From CAWGET01 sp963821715 (GTDB lineage: Bacteria > Bacteroidota > Ignavibacteria > Ignavibacteriales > Melioribacteraceae), in NCBI GenBank assembly GCA_963821715.1, contig CAWGET010000004.1, forward strand, positions 322,752-386,751: a stretch of DNA of 64,000 bases. Direction: 5' to 3'. The notes beneath the pieces are model-generated. The model had not been told where the DNA came from and ran no database searches. It saw only the letters and a list, made by a program, of their open reading frames with translations. Below are positions 46,755 to 56,121 of this stretch, piece by piece (position 1 is the first letter of the stretch; every line of letters starts with the position of its first letter). The position numbers were made by a program, and so were the translations under genes.

Positions 46755-47816
46755 TTAAAACACCTTATTAATTGTTTCCGATATTTTTTCCAGCGGAACG
46801 ATAACATCCGCAAGGTTATTATCTACAATAGCTTTAGGCATTCCGTATACAACACAGCTCTGTTCCTCCTGCGCAATTGCGTGTCCGCCTAAGCTTTTCA
46901 ATTTTTTAATTCCTTCCAACCCGTCTTTTCCCATACCGGTCATAATAATTCCTAGTGTCTGTTTCCCGTATACGTCAATCACCGAATCCATCATCACATC
47001 CACCGATGGTCTGTGAAGCGTATCGGAAGGTAAATCAGTAATCCTTATTTTGGGAATACCGAATCCGTTCTTTATCAGTTTCATATGAGAACCGCCGGGT
47101 GCAATATAAACCGTATTTTTTTCAACATCGGAATTATTTTCCGCTTCCACTACTGTTAAACTGCTCATCGAGTTCAGTCTGTCCGCTAATGATTTTGTAA
47201 ATTTCGGCGGCATATGCTGAACGATAAAAATCGGGCAGTTAATATTATGTATCAATTTGGGTACCAACTTTTGAAGCGACAAAGGTCCGCCAGTGGAAAT
47301 ACCGATAGCGATTGATTTATAAATCATTCTCGGAAGCGTGCCGCCCACTTGCCTTCTTACAAATTGATCGCCTTTAATGCCTGCTGTATTGGAAAGTCTT
47401 GTTTTTAAATTACGCTGCCTGACAATAGCCTTAACTTTTTTGATAAGGTCTTCTTTAATATTTACAATATTAACGCTCACGAAAGACATTTCCTTCGGGA
47501 TGAAATCAACAGCGCCAAGTTCCAATGCCTTTAAAGTTGAATCGGCTCCTTCGGTAGTTAGAGAACTTACCATGATTACAGGAACCGGGTTTTCCTTCAT
47601 TATTTTTTTGAGCGCAGTCAATCCATCCATGCGCGGCATTTCAATATCGAGCGTTACGAGATCAGGTTTTAATTTCTTAACCAACTCTACGCCTTCCAGT
47701 CCGTCTTTCGCTGTAGCGATAACTTCGATGGCAGGGTCCGACGCTAAAATTATGGACAATGATTTCCGCATAAAAGCAGAATCGTCAACCACTATTATTT
47801 TTATTTTTTCAATCAA
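46755..47816 (-). CDS. cheB: Chemotaxis glutamate methylesterase CheB
   Basis: 353 residues: receiver (1-125, phospho-acceptor Asp57 in LVTLDIEMP) and C-terminal methylesterase/deamidase with AIGISTGGP (active Ser), IVQHMPPKFTKSLADRLN (active His) and the later GMGKDGLEGI (active Asp). It resets receptor methylation. The start is a TTG immediately after the cheA stop; no ATG is near. Confidence 0.95.
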   Translation of the reverse strand: MIEKIKIIVVDDSAFMRKSLSIILASDPAIEVIATAKDGLEGVELVKKLKPDLVTLDIEMPRMDGLTALKKIMKENPVPVIMVSSLTTEGADSTLKALELGAVDFIPKEMSFVSVNIVNIKEDLIKKVKAIVRQRNLKTRLSNTAGIKGDQFVRRQVGGTLPRMIYKSIAIGISTGGPLSLQKLVPKLIHNINCPIFIVQHMPPKFTKSLADRLNSMSSLTVVEAENNSDVEKNTVYIAPGGSHMKLIKNGFGIPKIRITDLPSDTLHRPSVDVMMDSVIDVYGKQTLGIIMTGMGKDGLEGIKKLKSLGGHAIAQEEQSCVVYGMPKAIVDNNLADVIVPLEKISETINKVF

Positions 47817-49646
47817 TTAATTTCCGGATATTTTATTTATCAGTTCGGCTATATCGGCAATCATCACAACTTTTCCGTCACCGAGTATTGTTGATCCGGC
47901 GATTCCGTCGATGTTTCCGAGATAAGATCCGAGCGATTTTATTACTACTTCTTTCTGTCCAATCAGGCTATCCACTTTAACGCCGAGTCGTTTTTCGGCA
48001 ATGCCCACAACCACAATATATTGCCATTCGTTTTCTTCGCGTGCGGTATCCATATTGTAAAGAAGCCTGTCGATATTTATTAAAGGAAGAACTCCGTCAC
48101 GCAGTTTAATTACTTCTTTTTGATTAATAGTATTAATTTTATTTTTCGGTACGCGCACAACTTCAACTACCGAGTTAAGCGGAAGAACGACAGTTTCTTC
48201 TAAAACTTTTACCAGCAATCCTTGAATTATTGCCAATGTTAGGGGTAGTTTTATTATTATCGCCGTTCCTTTACCTACTTCGGATTCAACGGTAATTATT
48301 CCGCGCAGTTTGGTTACGTTAGTTTTAACCACGTCCATTCCAACTCCGCGCCCGGAAACATTAGTAATCTTTTCCGCAGTAGAAAATCCCGGCAGAAAAA
48401 TTAAATTAAATGCATCTTGTCTCGATAACTCTTTAGATCGCTCGGAAGTTATAAGCCCTTTGCTAACGGCTTTGTCTTTAATTTTTTCCGGATCAATACC
48501 TTTTCCGTCGTCTTCAATTTTTATGACGATATTGTTTCCTTCCTGTTCGGCAGAAAGCTTTATCGTTCCTTTCTTTACTTTTCCTGCAGCTTCGCGTTCC
48601 TCCGGCGATTCAATTCCATGGTCGGCCGAATTTCTTACCAAGTGAACGAGCGGATCATTGATCTCTTCAATAAGTGTCTTGTCTAATTCGGTTTCTTCTC
48701 CGTCAATCACCAATTGAATATCTTTGCCGGTATCTTTACTCAGATCTCTAACAAGCCGCGGAAATCTGTTGAAGACCTTACCTATTTTTATCATCCGTGT
48801 TTTCATAACGGAAAGCTGTAGTTCTGTGGTCATCAAATCGATCTGTCGGGAGGTATCTGCTAAATCCTGTGAAACTTTTGTCCCTTCATACTGAAGATTT
48901 GCTTCGGAATTTACCTGCATAAGCCTGTTTCTTCCAAGCACAAGTTCGGATACAATATTCAGCAAATCGTCAAGCCTTTCAACATCTACTCGAATTGTAT
49001 TTTCTGTTTTTTTGGTTTGAAGATGTTTAATCGTCTCGTTCGATTGTTTCTTTTCCGGTTCAGCTTTTTCTTCTTCCGGAATGGCGACCGTTTCTATTCC
49101 ATCTCCCACTTCGGCGCTTCCATCCTTTCCTGCCGCGGATTTCTCCCCGTTAGAGCCTTCAGCATCTGAGATTTCCGGATCAGCCGATTTTATTTCGGAT
49201 TCTTCGGTTTCTTCAGCCGATTCTCCGCCTTCGAGCGAGATAAGAAGTTTCGAAAGTATTCGAAGTATATCTTCGGTATCGAGATTCTCTTCTTTCTGAT
49301 CTTCAATAATATCAACCATCTCTTTAATCGTATCGTACGATTTAAGGATACCGTCCATAATATTATCGTTCAGCCTCGCTTCGCCTTTTCTAAGTTTATT
49401 CAACAGGTCTTCGCAGCTATGCGTTACCTTTTGAAGTTTAACTAAACCGAGGAATCCTGATGTACCTTTTATTGTATGGAATGACCGGAAGATCTCGTTT
49501 AAAAGTTCTTTGTCGTCTGGCCGGTTTTCAAGTTCAACTAAATCGAGATCAAGTTTTTCTAAAATTTCTCTTGTCTCAACTAGAAAACTATCGAAGATCT
49601 CTTTCATCTCCGGATCTTTTAGTAAAGAATAATCTGTTGTATTCAT
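47817..49646 (-). CDS. cheA: Chemotaxis histidine kinase CheA
   Basis: 609 residues. The P1 domain has the phospho-acceptor His57 in SFHTIKGTSGFLGL. Then comes an acidic Glu/Ser-rich linker of about 70 residues in place of a clear P2 domain. P3 dimerisation follows (VDVERLDDLLNIVSELVLGRNRL), then the P4 ATPase (VHLVRNSADHGIE, IEDDGKGIDPEK, GRGVGMDVV) and P5, CheW-like. The absence of P2 suggests CheY docks less tightly or elsewhere. Confidence 0.96.
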   Translation of the reverse strand: MNTTDYSLLKDPEMKEIFDSFLVETREILEKLDLDLVELENRPDDKELLNEIFRSFHTIKGTSGFLGLVKLQKVTHSCEDLLNKLRKGEARLNDNIMDGILKSYDTIKEMVDIIEDQKEENLDTEDILRILSKLLISLEGGESAEETEESEIKSADPEISDAEGSNGEKSAAGKDGSAEVGDGIETVAIPEEEKAEPEKKQSNETIKHLQTKKTENTIRVDVERLDDLLNIVSELVLGRNRLMQVNSEANLQYEGTKVSQDLADTSRQIDLMTTELQLSVMKTRMIKIGKVFNRFPRLVRDLSKDTGKDIQLVIDGEETELDKTLIEEINDPLVHLVRNSADHGIESPEEREAAGKVKKGTIKLSAEQEGNNIVIKIEDDGKGIDPEKIKDKAVSKGLITSERSKELSRQDAFNLIFLPGFSTAEKITNVSGRGVGMDVVKTNVTKLRGIITVESEVGKGTAIIIKLPLTLAIIQGLLVKVLEETVVLPLNSVVEVVRVPKNKINTINQKEVIKLRDGVLPLINIDRLLYNMDTAREENEWQYIVVVGIAEKRLGVKVDSLIGQKEVVIKSLGSYLGNIDGIAGSTILGDGKVVMIADIAELINKISGN

Positions 49647-49649
49647 AGC

Positions 49650-50459
49650 CTATGAAAATAATTTATCAATTTCTTCCTGCGAAGTTTTCTGTTGCTGGTT
49701 ATTGATCAACATATCAACTTCGTCTTGTGAAGTTTTCTTTTGCCGGTCGTTCACCAGCCCATCAATCTCTTTCTGCTTATCGGTTGTATCGGTATATCTC
49801 GCTTCCGGATTGAAGTGCGAATTTTGCGGCGCCTCAATTTTAAGTTCATCAAAGTTCGGCTCTATATCTGCTTTGTCAATATCGCTAACTAGGGATGCCA
49901 ATTTGGAGTGTACCGATTCGATTAGATGAGTTACGGCAGCGAGCTGCTGCGTAGTAATATCCTGAACCTGAAGCGAAAGCATTATCTGATTGTTGTTCTC
50001 TTCAATTTTCCCTAGAATTTCGGTGAAATATGAAAAAGAATTCCGGTTCAGCGAGTCTTCAAGCCGATTTAATTTTTCCAAAAGCGCGGGATTGTCTCCG
50101 GCTTCTGCTTTAATCTCTCTTATAAGTTTAAGCTTAAATTCTTGAAGCTGTTCCTGATGTTTCATTTTAGAATCAACTTCCCTTATGCAGTTTGAATTAT
50201 GGTCTACAAGATTAAGAATCTCCGTAGTCGCTAATTCTGTAGCGCTAGTTACGCTATTTATCTGATTAGTGGCCTGGGGAATTTGAGTTGTACTTTCCTC
50301 GATGGAACTGTTAATATTATCAAGCAGGGGAACAACTTCCCGCATAAACTCTATTAAACTCTGTATTATTGGTACAGTTTTTTCACCGAACTTAAAAATA
50401 TTCTTCAGATCGTCTAACTTTGTAAAAATATCCGACATGTTTTTAGTTGTGATTTCCAT
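49650..50459 (-). CDS. cheZ: CheY phosphatase CheZ with repeated docking tail
   Basis: 269 residues, mostly one long helical hairpin. The active motif is IMLSLQVQDITTQQL, with Asp167 and Gln171 equivalent to the catalytic Asp and Gln of CheZ (DLTGQ in enterobacteria). The C-terminal tail ends with three peptides spaced exactly 16 residues apart: EIDGLV (231), EVDMLI (247) and EIDKLF (263), two of them preceded by KTSQ. They resemble the CheY-binding tail of enterobacterial CheZ (SQDQVDDLLDSLGF) and the FliM N-terminus. It lies between cheY and cheA. Confidence 0.88.
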   Translation of the reverse strand: MEITTKNMSDIFTKLDDLKNIFKFGEKTVPIIQSLIEFMREVVPLLDNINSSIEESTTQIPQATNQINSVTSATELATTEILNLVDHNSNCIREVDSKMKHQEQLQEFKLKLIREIKAEAGDNPALLEKLNRLEDSLNRNSFSYFTEILGKIEENNNQIMLSLQVQDITTQQLAAVTHLIESVHSKLASLVSDIDKADIEPNFDELKIEAPQNSHFNPEARYTDTTDKQKEIDGLVNDRQKKTSQDEVDMLINNQQQKTSQEEIDKLFS

Positions 50460-50471
50460 TTTATACCTTTT

Positions 50472-50846
50472 TTAATGGACTAAGATTTGGTCAATTTTTT
50501 CTTTCAACACCGGCGGCGTAAAAGGTTTTACTACGTAATTTGAAACGCGAGCCTGCAGAGCTTCAACAATATCTTCTTTAACTCCGCGGGTTGTTACCAT
50601 TAGTATCGGAAGATTTTCCGTTTCGGGATTTCCGCGAACAGCCTTTGTAAAATCGAGTCCCGATAAAACCGGCATATTCCAATCCGTTATAACAAAGTTG
50701 ATAGTCTTATCGGCGCTAAGTTTTTCCAACCCGTCTTTTCCGTTAACTGCTTCAACATAACTGCTGTAACCGAGATTTTTTAATGTATTTACGACAATCC
50801 TTCTCATTGTTACTGAATCGTCCACCACTAAAAATTTTAAGTCCAT
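50472..50846 (-). CDS. cheY: Chemotaxis response regulator CheY
   Basis: 124 residues, single receiver: VVDDSVTMRRIVVNTLKNLGY, phospho-acceptor Asp55 in ITDWNMP, Thr in MVTTRGV and Lys in YVVKPFTP. The DWNMP, RGVKED and Y-V-V-K-P-F blocks are those of bona fide CheY that binds FliM. It sits directly before cheZ. Confidence 0.94.
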   Translation of the reverse strand: MDLKFLVVDDSVTMRRIVVNTLKNLGYSSYVEAVNGKDGLEKLSADKTINFVITDWNMPVLSGLDFTKAVRGNPETENLPILMVTTRGVKEDIVEALQARVSNYVVKPFTPPVLKEKIDQILVH

Positions 50847-50857
50847 TTTGCACCCTT

Positions 50858-51223
50858 TTAGTTTAAATATTTAGAAACTTCATACTGAATTCTTTTTGGA
50901 TCGAACGGTTTAACCAAATAAGAGTTGGCACCGCTTTTTATTCCCATCTCAATCTCTTTAGCACCGGATAACGATGAGAGGATGATGATTGGAATTTCCC
51001 TATGCTGAAAACTTTCCCTTACCGATTTTATTAACTCAAACCCATCCAGATTGGGCATATTCAGATCAGTAATAACCAAATCAATCTTATGCGAAGGGAG
51101 TAATTCCACAGCTTCCATGCCGTCGGACGCCGTAAGAACTTCAAATCCCTGCATCTTAAGAGACAGCGAAACAAATTTTCTGATGGTCGGCGAATCATCG
51201 GCTATCAAAATCTTTCTTTTCAT
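50858..51223 (-). CDS. Single-domain response regulator
   Basis: 121 residues from ATG 51223 (the open frame reaches a TTG at 51253 inside cheR). Receiver features: LIADDSPTIRKFVSLSLKMQGFEV, Asp53 in ITDLNMPNLDG, Ser in IILSSLSG and Lys in YLVKPFDP. It is a second CheY-like protein of the chemotaxis operon, possibly a phosphate sink or an adaptation regulator. An AAGGAG lies 13 bases before the start, rather far. Confidence 0.9.
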   Translation of the reverse strand: MKRKILIADDSPTIRKFVSLSLKMQGFEVLTASDGMEAVELLPSHKIDLVITDLNMPNLDGFELIKSVRESFQHREIPIIILSSLSGAKEIEMGIKSGANSYLVKPFDPKRIQYEVSKYLN

Positions 51224-51233
51224 TTTTTTTGTA

Positions 51234-52136
51234 TTACTCCTTTTTATAACCAATTGTTTTAGGATAACTCATCAGTTTGAATGCCTTTGAGACGCCGTGA
51301 AGTGTTTCTGAATAACCAATGAACAAGTATCCGTTTTTGTTTAGTGAATCGTATAAATTTGAGACTACTTTTATTTTTGATTTTATATCAAAATAGATGA
51401 GCACATTGGCGCAAAATATTACGTCGAAATTGCGCATCATTCTCATAGCGTTAGTATCGGAAAGGTTAAGCGTATTGAACTGAACCATCCGCTTGATTGT
51501 CGGATCGAGAATATAATTATTATCTTCTTTTTTGAAATATTTCTTTAAAAAATATGCCGGAGTATTCCTAATTGAATATTCTTTGAATATTCCTCTTCTC
51601 GCTGTTTCTACTACCGAATAATTTATATCGGTCCCTACAATCTCCAATTGTAAATGCGGATATTTAGGTTTTATCAGCTCGTTGAACATAATTGCAATTG
51701 AATAAGCTTCTTCGCCCGATGATGAAGCAGCGCTCCATATTCTTATTTTATTTTTATTCAGCCTTCCCGAAGAATTAATAACATCGGGGAAAAGATATTT
51801 CACAAGCGCGTCCAGCTGCGGCTGATTTCTAAAAAAGTAAGTTTCGTTTATAGTAATCACTTCGTAGAGATATTTAAGTTCGCTTCCGTTGCTTCGGAAC
51901 TTCAAATAATTATAATATTCATCAAAAGAATTTAATTTCAGAAATCGGATCCTTTTTAGGAGCCGGCTTTCCAATAAATATTTTTTATTATCCTGAAAAT
52001 AGATTCCGCACAAATCATAAATATATCCGCGCCATTTCAAAAAACCTTCGTCTGAAAGTTTTATATCGTCGTTATGTCCAAAGTTAAAAAGCGATGAAGT
52101 TGGGGAATCCTTCAATGTAAAATTTGATTGGTTCAT
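51234..52136 (-). CDS. cheR: Chemotaxis protein methyltransferase CheR
   Basis: 300 residues. A helical N-terminal domain is followed by the SAM-binding fold: YFFRNQPQLDALVKYLFPDV, IRIWSAASSSGEEAYSIAIMFNEL (motif I), IVGTDINYSVVETARRGIFKEYSIR and FDVIFCANVLIYFD. It methylates receptor glutamates. It overlaps the HEAT-repeat gene by 4 bases. Confidence 0.95.
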   Translation of the reverse strand: MNQSNFTLKDSPTSSLFNFGHNDDIKLSDEGFLKWRGYIYDLCGIYFQDNKKYLLESRLLKRIRFLKLNSFDEYYNYLKFRSNGSELKYLYEVITINETYFFRNQPQLDALVKYLFPDVINSSGRLNKNKIRIWSAASSSGEEAYSIAIMFNELIKPKYPHLQLEIVGTDINYSVVETARRGIFKEYSIRNTPAYFLKKYFKKEDNNYILDPTIKRMVQFNTLNLSDTNAMRMMRNFDVIFCANVLIYFDIKSKIKVVSNLYDSLNKNGYLFIGYSETLHGVSKAFKLMSYPKTIGYKKE

Positions 52137-53533
52137 TCTTCATCCTTTAACATTTTATCTGAAATTTCTGACAGAAGAAATTTCGCCCTTTCACTTATCA
52201 TCTCTTCGGGGTCTTCCGCAAGTTTGGAAATTCCCGGTATAACTTTTTCATCGTCAATATTTTCCAAAACCTCCAATAAATATAGCCGGTTCCACATATT
52301 ATCATCGTTCAGCATTGTGTCCAGGAACATTAACGCAGTATCAATATCAATTTTGAACAGAAGTTCTATTGCAATAATTCTTGTTTCTTCGTCCGGATTT
52401 TCCAAATTTATAAATAGAATTTCATTTAGTTTCTGTTTGTCAATCATCGCCATAGAGCAGGATAATTCATTTTCATTCTGCTCGAAAAGCATTTTTACAA
52501 GTTGCAAAAGCGATTTAGTATTGTGAGGAGACATGCTTAATACTTCGGTAACTTTTGTGCAGAAAACTTCCGGTGATCTATAAAAGTGAGCGCTGAGTTT
52601 TAAATCTATCTCAGGATCGGCGCCGAAAATTTTTATACAGACGTCCAGCATATCTTCATCGAAGTATCCGTTTATCAAATCCGCGGCGGCACATTTATAA
52701 TCTACATCGGATTCGTCGAGTGTTTTGATTATTGCCTGTTTAAGTTTTTCGTCATAGGGAACATCCAACGAATAATTTTCTCTAAGTTTATTTATTGAAG
52801 AGATTGCAGCCCATACATTTGGTCCTTCCAATTTAGGAAGTTCTGAGAGCAGAAAATAGAAAGAAGTTTCATTACCGATTGAACCGAGTGCTTCTATAAT
52901 TGAAAATTTTGTCAGTTCGTCTTCTTCTTTGTATTTCTCCAAAATAAAATTTAAGCTGTCGGGGGATTTTATCTTTCCAAGCGCTTCAATTATAGTCGGT
53001 TTGTATAACTCGTTTTTATCATAAATAATAAATAAATCGTTTACCGCTGCCGTCGCGCCAAGATTTCCAAGCGCTTCCAAGCAGGACAAAACCAGATTTT
53101 CATCCTCTGCTTTGGGCAGTTCTTTAAGAATATCAGCAATCGCGTCAACGTCGCCGATCAAACCCATTATATCTATTAAAAATTTTTTATCATCGGCGTT
53201 GCATAAGGGAAGATTTTCCAGCATCGCTTTTAATGAAGATGAGCCTTTTTTCAGCAGTATTTCTCCGGCCAAATTTCTTACGGAAATATCGTCGGAAGAA
53301 ATATAAGGAACTATAGAATAGGGAATATTCACGTTGTCGCTTAAAATAAGCGCTGAAGAAACAGCATCTCTAACGCCTTTATCTTCGTCGGAAAGTTTTT
53401 CCGCAAGCAGATCGACAACTACATCCGGAATTTCAGCAGAGATAAATTCCTCCGCTATTTCGCGCCTGTTCATCGGATCTTCGGAATTCAGTTTTGCGAT
53501 ATCCTGCCTGATTTTTATATCCATATCAACCAT
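52133..53533 (-). CDS. HEAT-repeat protein heading the chemotaxis operon
   Basis: 466 residues made of paired helices, with HEAT-like units such as LAEKLSDEDKGVRDAVSSALIL, SCLEALGNLGATAAVNDLF, PTIIEALGKIKSPDSLNFIL and FSIIEALGSIGNETSFYFLL. No signal peptide. HEAT arrays are protein-binding scaffolds, and some chemotaxis-like operons in other phyla include one, but no function is established. It is the first gene, with an AGGCAT-N5-TTGA box 67 bases upstream, and is translationally coupled to cheR. Confidence 0.82.
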   Translation of the reverse strand: MVDMDIKIRQDIAKLNSEDPMNRREIAEEFISAEIPDVVVDLLAEKLSDEDKGVRDAVSSALILSDNVNIPYSIVPYISSDDISVRNLAGEILLKKGSSSLKAMLENLPLCNADDKKFLIDIMGLIGDVDAIADILKELPKAEDENLVLSCLEALGNLGATAAVNDLFIIYDKNELYKPTIIEALGKIKSPDSLNFILEKYKEEDELTKFSIIEALGSIGNETSFYFLLSELPKLEGPNVWAAISSINKLRENYSLDVPYDEKLKQAIIKTLDESDVDYKCAAADLINGYFDEDMLDVCIKIFGADPEIDLKLSAHFYRSPEVFCTKVTEVLSMSPHNTKSLLQLVKMLFEQNENELSCSMAMIDKQKLNEILFINLENPDEETRIIAIELLFKIDIDTALMFLDTMLNDDNMWNRLYLLEVLENIDDEKVIPGISKLAEDPEEMISERAKFLLSEISDKMLKDEE

Positions 53534-53923
53534 ACATTGTTTTATTTGCTATTTCTAAAACTACTATCGTAAAAAGATGTTAAAATTTAAGAGCATGTAT
53601 CAAAATAAATGCCTAAAAATATTCCGGGTTTCGAGACTTATGGATTGACCGGGATTTCACGGATCAAAGGATGATAATGAGATTCCCGCTTAGATAATGA
53701 CAAAGCTTTCTTTTGGACTATCCAATCTTCCATTCTTTTAAAATGGTTTTAATAAAATTTTTTAAAAAAGTTGAATAATATTGCACAGTTGCATATTTAC
53801 CGGTCCGCGTACTGTAGGTGCCGCTGAAAATTTTAACGAAATTTTATTCAATAAATCTTAAAACATTTCGATAATGAAATAAAGAGAAAAGCTCAGCTGG
53901 ACAAAAAAATCGGAGCAAATTAA
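53534..53923. other. Divergent spacer between chemotaxis operon and sensor kinase
   Basis: 390 bases without a gene. It holds the sigma-54-like box of the chemotaxis operon (53600-53614). A stretch at about 53635-53700 (GACCGGGATTTCACGGATC, GAGATTCCCGC) looks like a remnant of dispersed intergenic repeats of the kind seen at 58681-58760. I see no convincing plus-strand promoter for the gene starting at 53924. Confidence 0.5.
53600..53614 (-). promoter_or_regulatory. Sigma-54-like box before the chemotaxis operon
   Basis: Minus strand AGGCAT TTATT TTGA, again GG-N10-GA. It is a one-base variant of the boxes before flgB and fliL. Confidence 0.5.
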
Positions 53924-55537
53924 GTGCACAAATTCAATATTCTGGTAGTTGAAGATGAATTTATCGTTTCAAAATTTATCTGCAAGGTTTTAGATTCAAA
54001 AAATTATAATGTGACCGGAGTAGCATCTTCGGGCGAGGACGCTGTTAAGCAGGCTGCGCTGATAAGACCGGACGCAATCTTGATGGATATTGTTTTGGCT
54101 GGTGATATGGATGGGATTGAAGCAGCCGGGTTAATTCGGAAAGAACTCGATATTCCTATAATTTATCTCACATCGTATGCAGATGAAAAAAAGTTAGAAC
54201 GTGCTAAAATAACTACTCCTTTTGGTTATATTCTAAAACCGTTTAACGAAAAAGAACTTCTTGCCACGTTAACAATGGCAATTCATAATAACGGGATAGA
54301 AAAAAAATTAAAAGCCAACGAAGATAAATTCAGAAAACTTGTTCAGTATTCCTCGGATATTGTTTTAATATTAGATGAACATTTTCATTTAGTTTATGAA
54401 AGCGCATCGGCCGAGGTGATATTGGGCGGTGATTCGGAACTAAGAAAAGCCTCAAATTTATTCGAACTTATTCATCCGCACGATAAAGAAGAATTACTTG
54501 AAAAACTTAGAAGCGTTAAGCACGAGGGTGAAAGGCGCGAAATTAATTTTAGATTCCGAAGTTCGAGAAAAGAATGGATATCTCTTGAAGCAGTATTTAC
54601 AAACTGGTTGTCGCACGAAAACATCAACGGAATTGTGGTAAACGCCAGAGATGTTTCCGCGAGAAGAGAAGCCGAGTTAAAGCTTAAACGAACAATTTCA
54701 GAATTACAATACAGTAAAGAACTGCTCGAAATACAATCCCGCGAGCTTAAAAAACTAAACGAAAAATTATTTGAATCTGAAAAAAAATTAATCGAATTGA
54801 ATTTGAATAAAGATAAATTCTTTTCGATTATTGCACACGATTTACGCAGTCCGTTTAATTCTTTATTAGGATTGTCGGAATTTCTTACCAATGAACTTGA
54901 TGAATTTTCTGAAGAGGATGTACGGACATTCGCTGAAAGCATTCATAAATCGGCAAAGCAAGTTTACGCTCTGCTGGAAAATCTTTTGCAATGGGCACGG
55001 ATACAATCGGGCAGAATTGAAATTCAGCCGAGTAAATTAAATCTGTTCGATATCGCAAATGATGTTTTGGATATTTTTATATCCAACGCACTTAAAAAGA
55101 ATATAAATTTGGTGAATAAGCTTAACAAAAATATTTATGTTTTTGCGGATCAGAATATTATTACATCCGTGTTACAGAATCTTATTTCCAATGCAATAAA
55201 ATTTACATCTAAAGGAGAGATCAAAATTTCATCTACAGAGATTGATGATCAAGTAACCCTGGAAGTAGAGGATTCCGGAATTGGAATGGACCGCGACGCA
55301 GTGAAAAAACTTTTCCGCATTGATGTTGCCTACACAACACCGGGAACCGAAAATGAAAAAGGGACCGGACTCGGTTTAATTTTATCGAAAGAGTTGATTG
55401 AAAAATCGGGCGGAAAAATTGAAGTAGAATCGGAAAAAGGTAAAGGCTCAATCTTTAGATTAAAATTACCGAAGTTTAATACTGTTAGAAATAGCACTAA
55501 TATTATGACAGAATTAAAACTGTCTGAACTTGAATAA
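53924..55537 (+). CDS. Hybrid-type sensor: receiver, PAS, histidine kinase
   Basis: 537 residues, the only large plus-strand gene. A receiver comes first (phospho-acceptor Asp55 in ILMDIVLAG), then a PAS domain (about 125-250), a coiled linker, DHp with His305 in SIIAHDLRSPFNSLLG, and an ATPase domain with NLISNAIKFTSKG, DSGIGMD and GTGLGL. No membrane segment, so it is cytoplasmic. The start is GTG with GGAG upstream. An N-terminal receiver suggests it acts as a downstream member of a relay. It is convergent with the neighbouring operon with only 11 bases between stops. Confidence 0.93.
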   Translation: MHKFNILVVEDEFIVSKFICKVLDSKNYNVTGVASSGEDAVKQAALIRPDAILMDIVLAGDMDGIEAAGLIRKELDIPIIYLTSYADEKKLERAKITTPFGYILKPFNEKELLATLTMAIHNNGIEKKLKANEDKFRKLVQYSSDIVLILDEHFHLVYESASAEVILGGDSELRKASNLFELIHPHDKEELLEKLRSVKHEGERREINFRFRSSRKEWISLEAVFTNWLSHENINGIVVNARDVSARREAELKLKRTISELQYSKELLEIQSRELKKLNEKLFESEKKLIELNLNKDKFFSIIAHDLRSPFNSLLGLSEFLTNELDEFSEEDVRTFAESIHKSAKQVYALLENLLQWARIQSGRIEIQPSKLNLFDIANDVLDIFISNALKKNINLVNKLNKNIYVFADQNIITSVLQNLISNAIKFTSKGEIKISSTEIDDQVTLEVEDSGIGMDRDAVKKLFRIDVAYTTPGTENEKGTGLGLILSKELIEKSGGKIEVESEKGKGSIFRLKLPKFNTVRNSTNIMTELKLSELE

Positions 55538-55548
55538 TAGCAAATCAG

Positions 55549-56103
55549 CTAAAACGAAAATTCGTCTAAAATATTTTGTGTAGTTTTAACTGAGCAGAAT
55601 TCATTATTCAAGCTAACCAAATTAACTTGATGTATTTCTTCCGCGGAATAAAGTTTACCATCGTGACCTTGTTTTTCAAATGCAGCTGTTGCATCAGAAA
55701 TTACTATCCCCTTAAATCCTAAATTTGACGCCATCCGTACCGAAGTCGACACGCAGTGATCAGTTGTTAACCCGACGAAAACTAATGAACACAATCCCTC
55801 TTCATTAAGATATTTTTCCAACCCTGTTCCAATAAATGCGCTGTTAACCGATTTACCGAATATTTTTTCTGTTGGAAGCGGTTTAACTTTATCCTTAAAA
55901 TCATTGCCAACTTTATCCGGACGAAGAGGTGAGTTTAATTCTTCCGAGTTATGTTTTATATGGATTATAGGGAAGTTATTTTTTCGCCAGTGATTTAAAA
56001 GAATAGAAATATTTGCTTCGGCTTGTGGATTATTTCTCGTTCCCCAAACCGGATTCTCAAAACCTTTCTGAACATCTATAACTATTAGCGCCGGTTTATT
56101 CAT
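55549..56103 (-). CDS. Isochorismatase-like cysteine hydrolase
   Basis: 184 residues. ALIVIDVQKGF carries the catalytic Asp, GKSVNSAF the Lys region, and VFVGLTTDHCVSTSVRMASNLGF the nucleophilic Cys after a cis-peptide, the full set for the isochorismatase/nicotinamidase-like family. The substrate cannot be inferred. It follows the sigma-54 activator by 18 bases and is likely co-transcribed, without an obvious role in motility. Confidence 0.9.
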   Translation of the reverse strand: MNKPALIVIDVQKGFENPVWGTRNNPQAEANISILLNHWRKNNFPIIHIKHNSEELNSPLRPDKVGNDFKDKVKPLPTEKIFGKSVNSAFIGTGLEKYLNEEGLCSLVFVGLTTDHCVSTSVRMASNLGFKGIVISDATAAFEKQGHDGKLYSAEEIHQVNLVSLNNEFCSVKTTQNILDEFSF

Positions 56104-56121
56104 AATAATTTTTTAACTTCG

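Noticed and set aside
54472..54942. Minus-strand 156-codon frame opposite the REC-PAS-kinase
   Set aside because: Antisense to a well-conserved kinase, Ser-rich composition typical of a shadow frame, no ribosome binding site.
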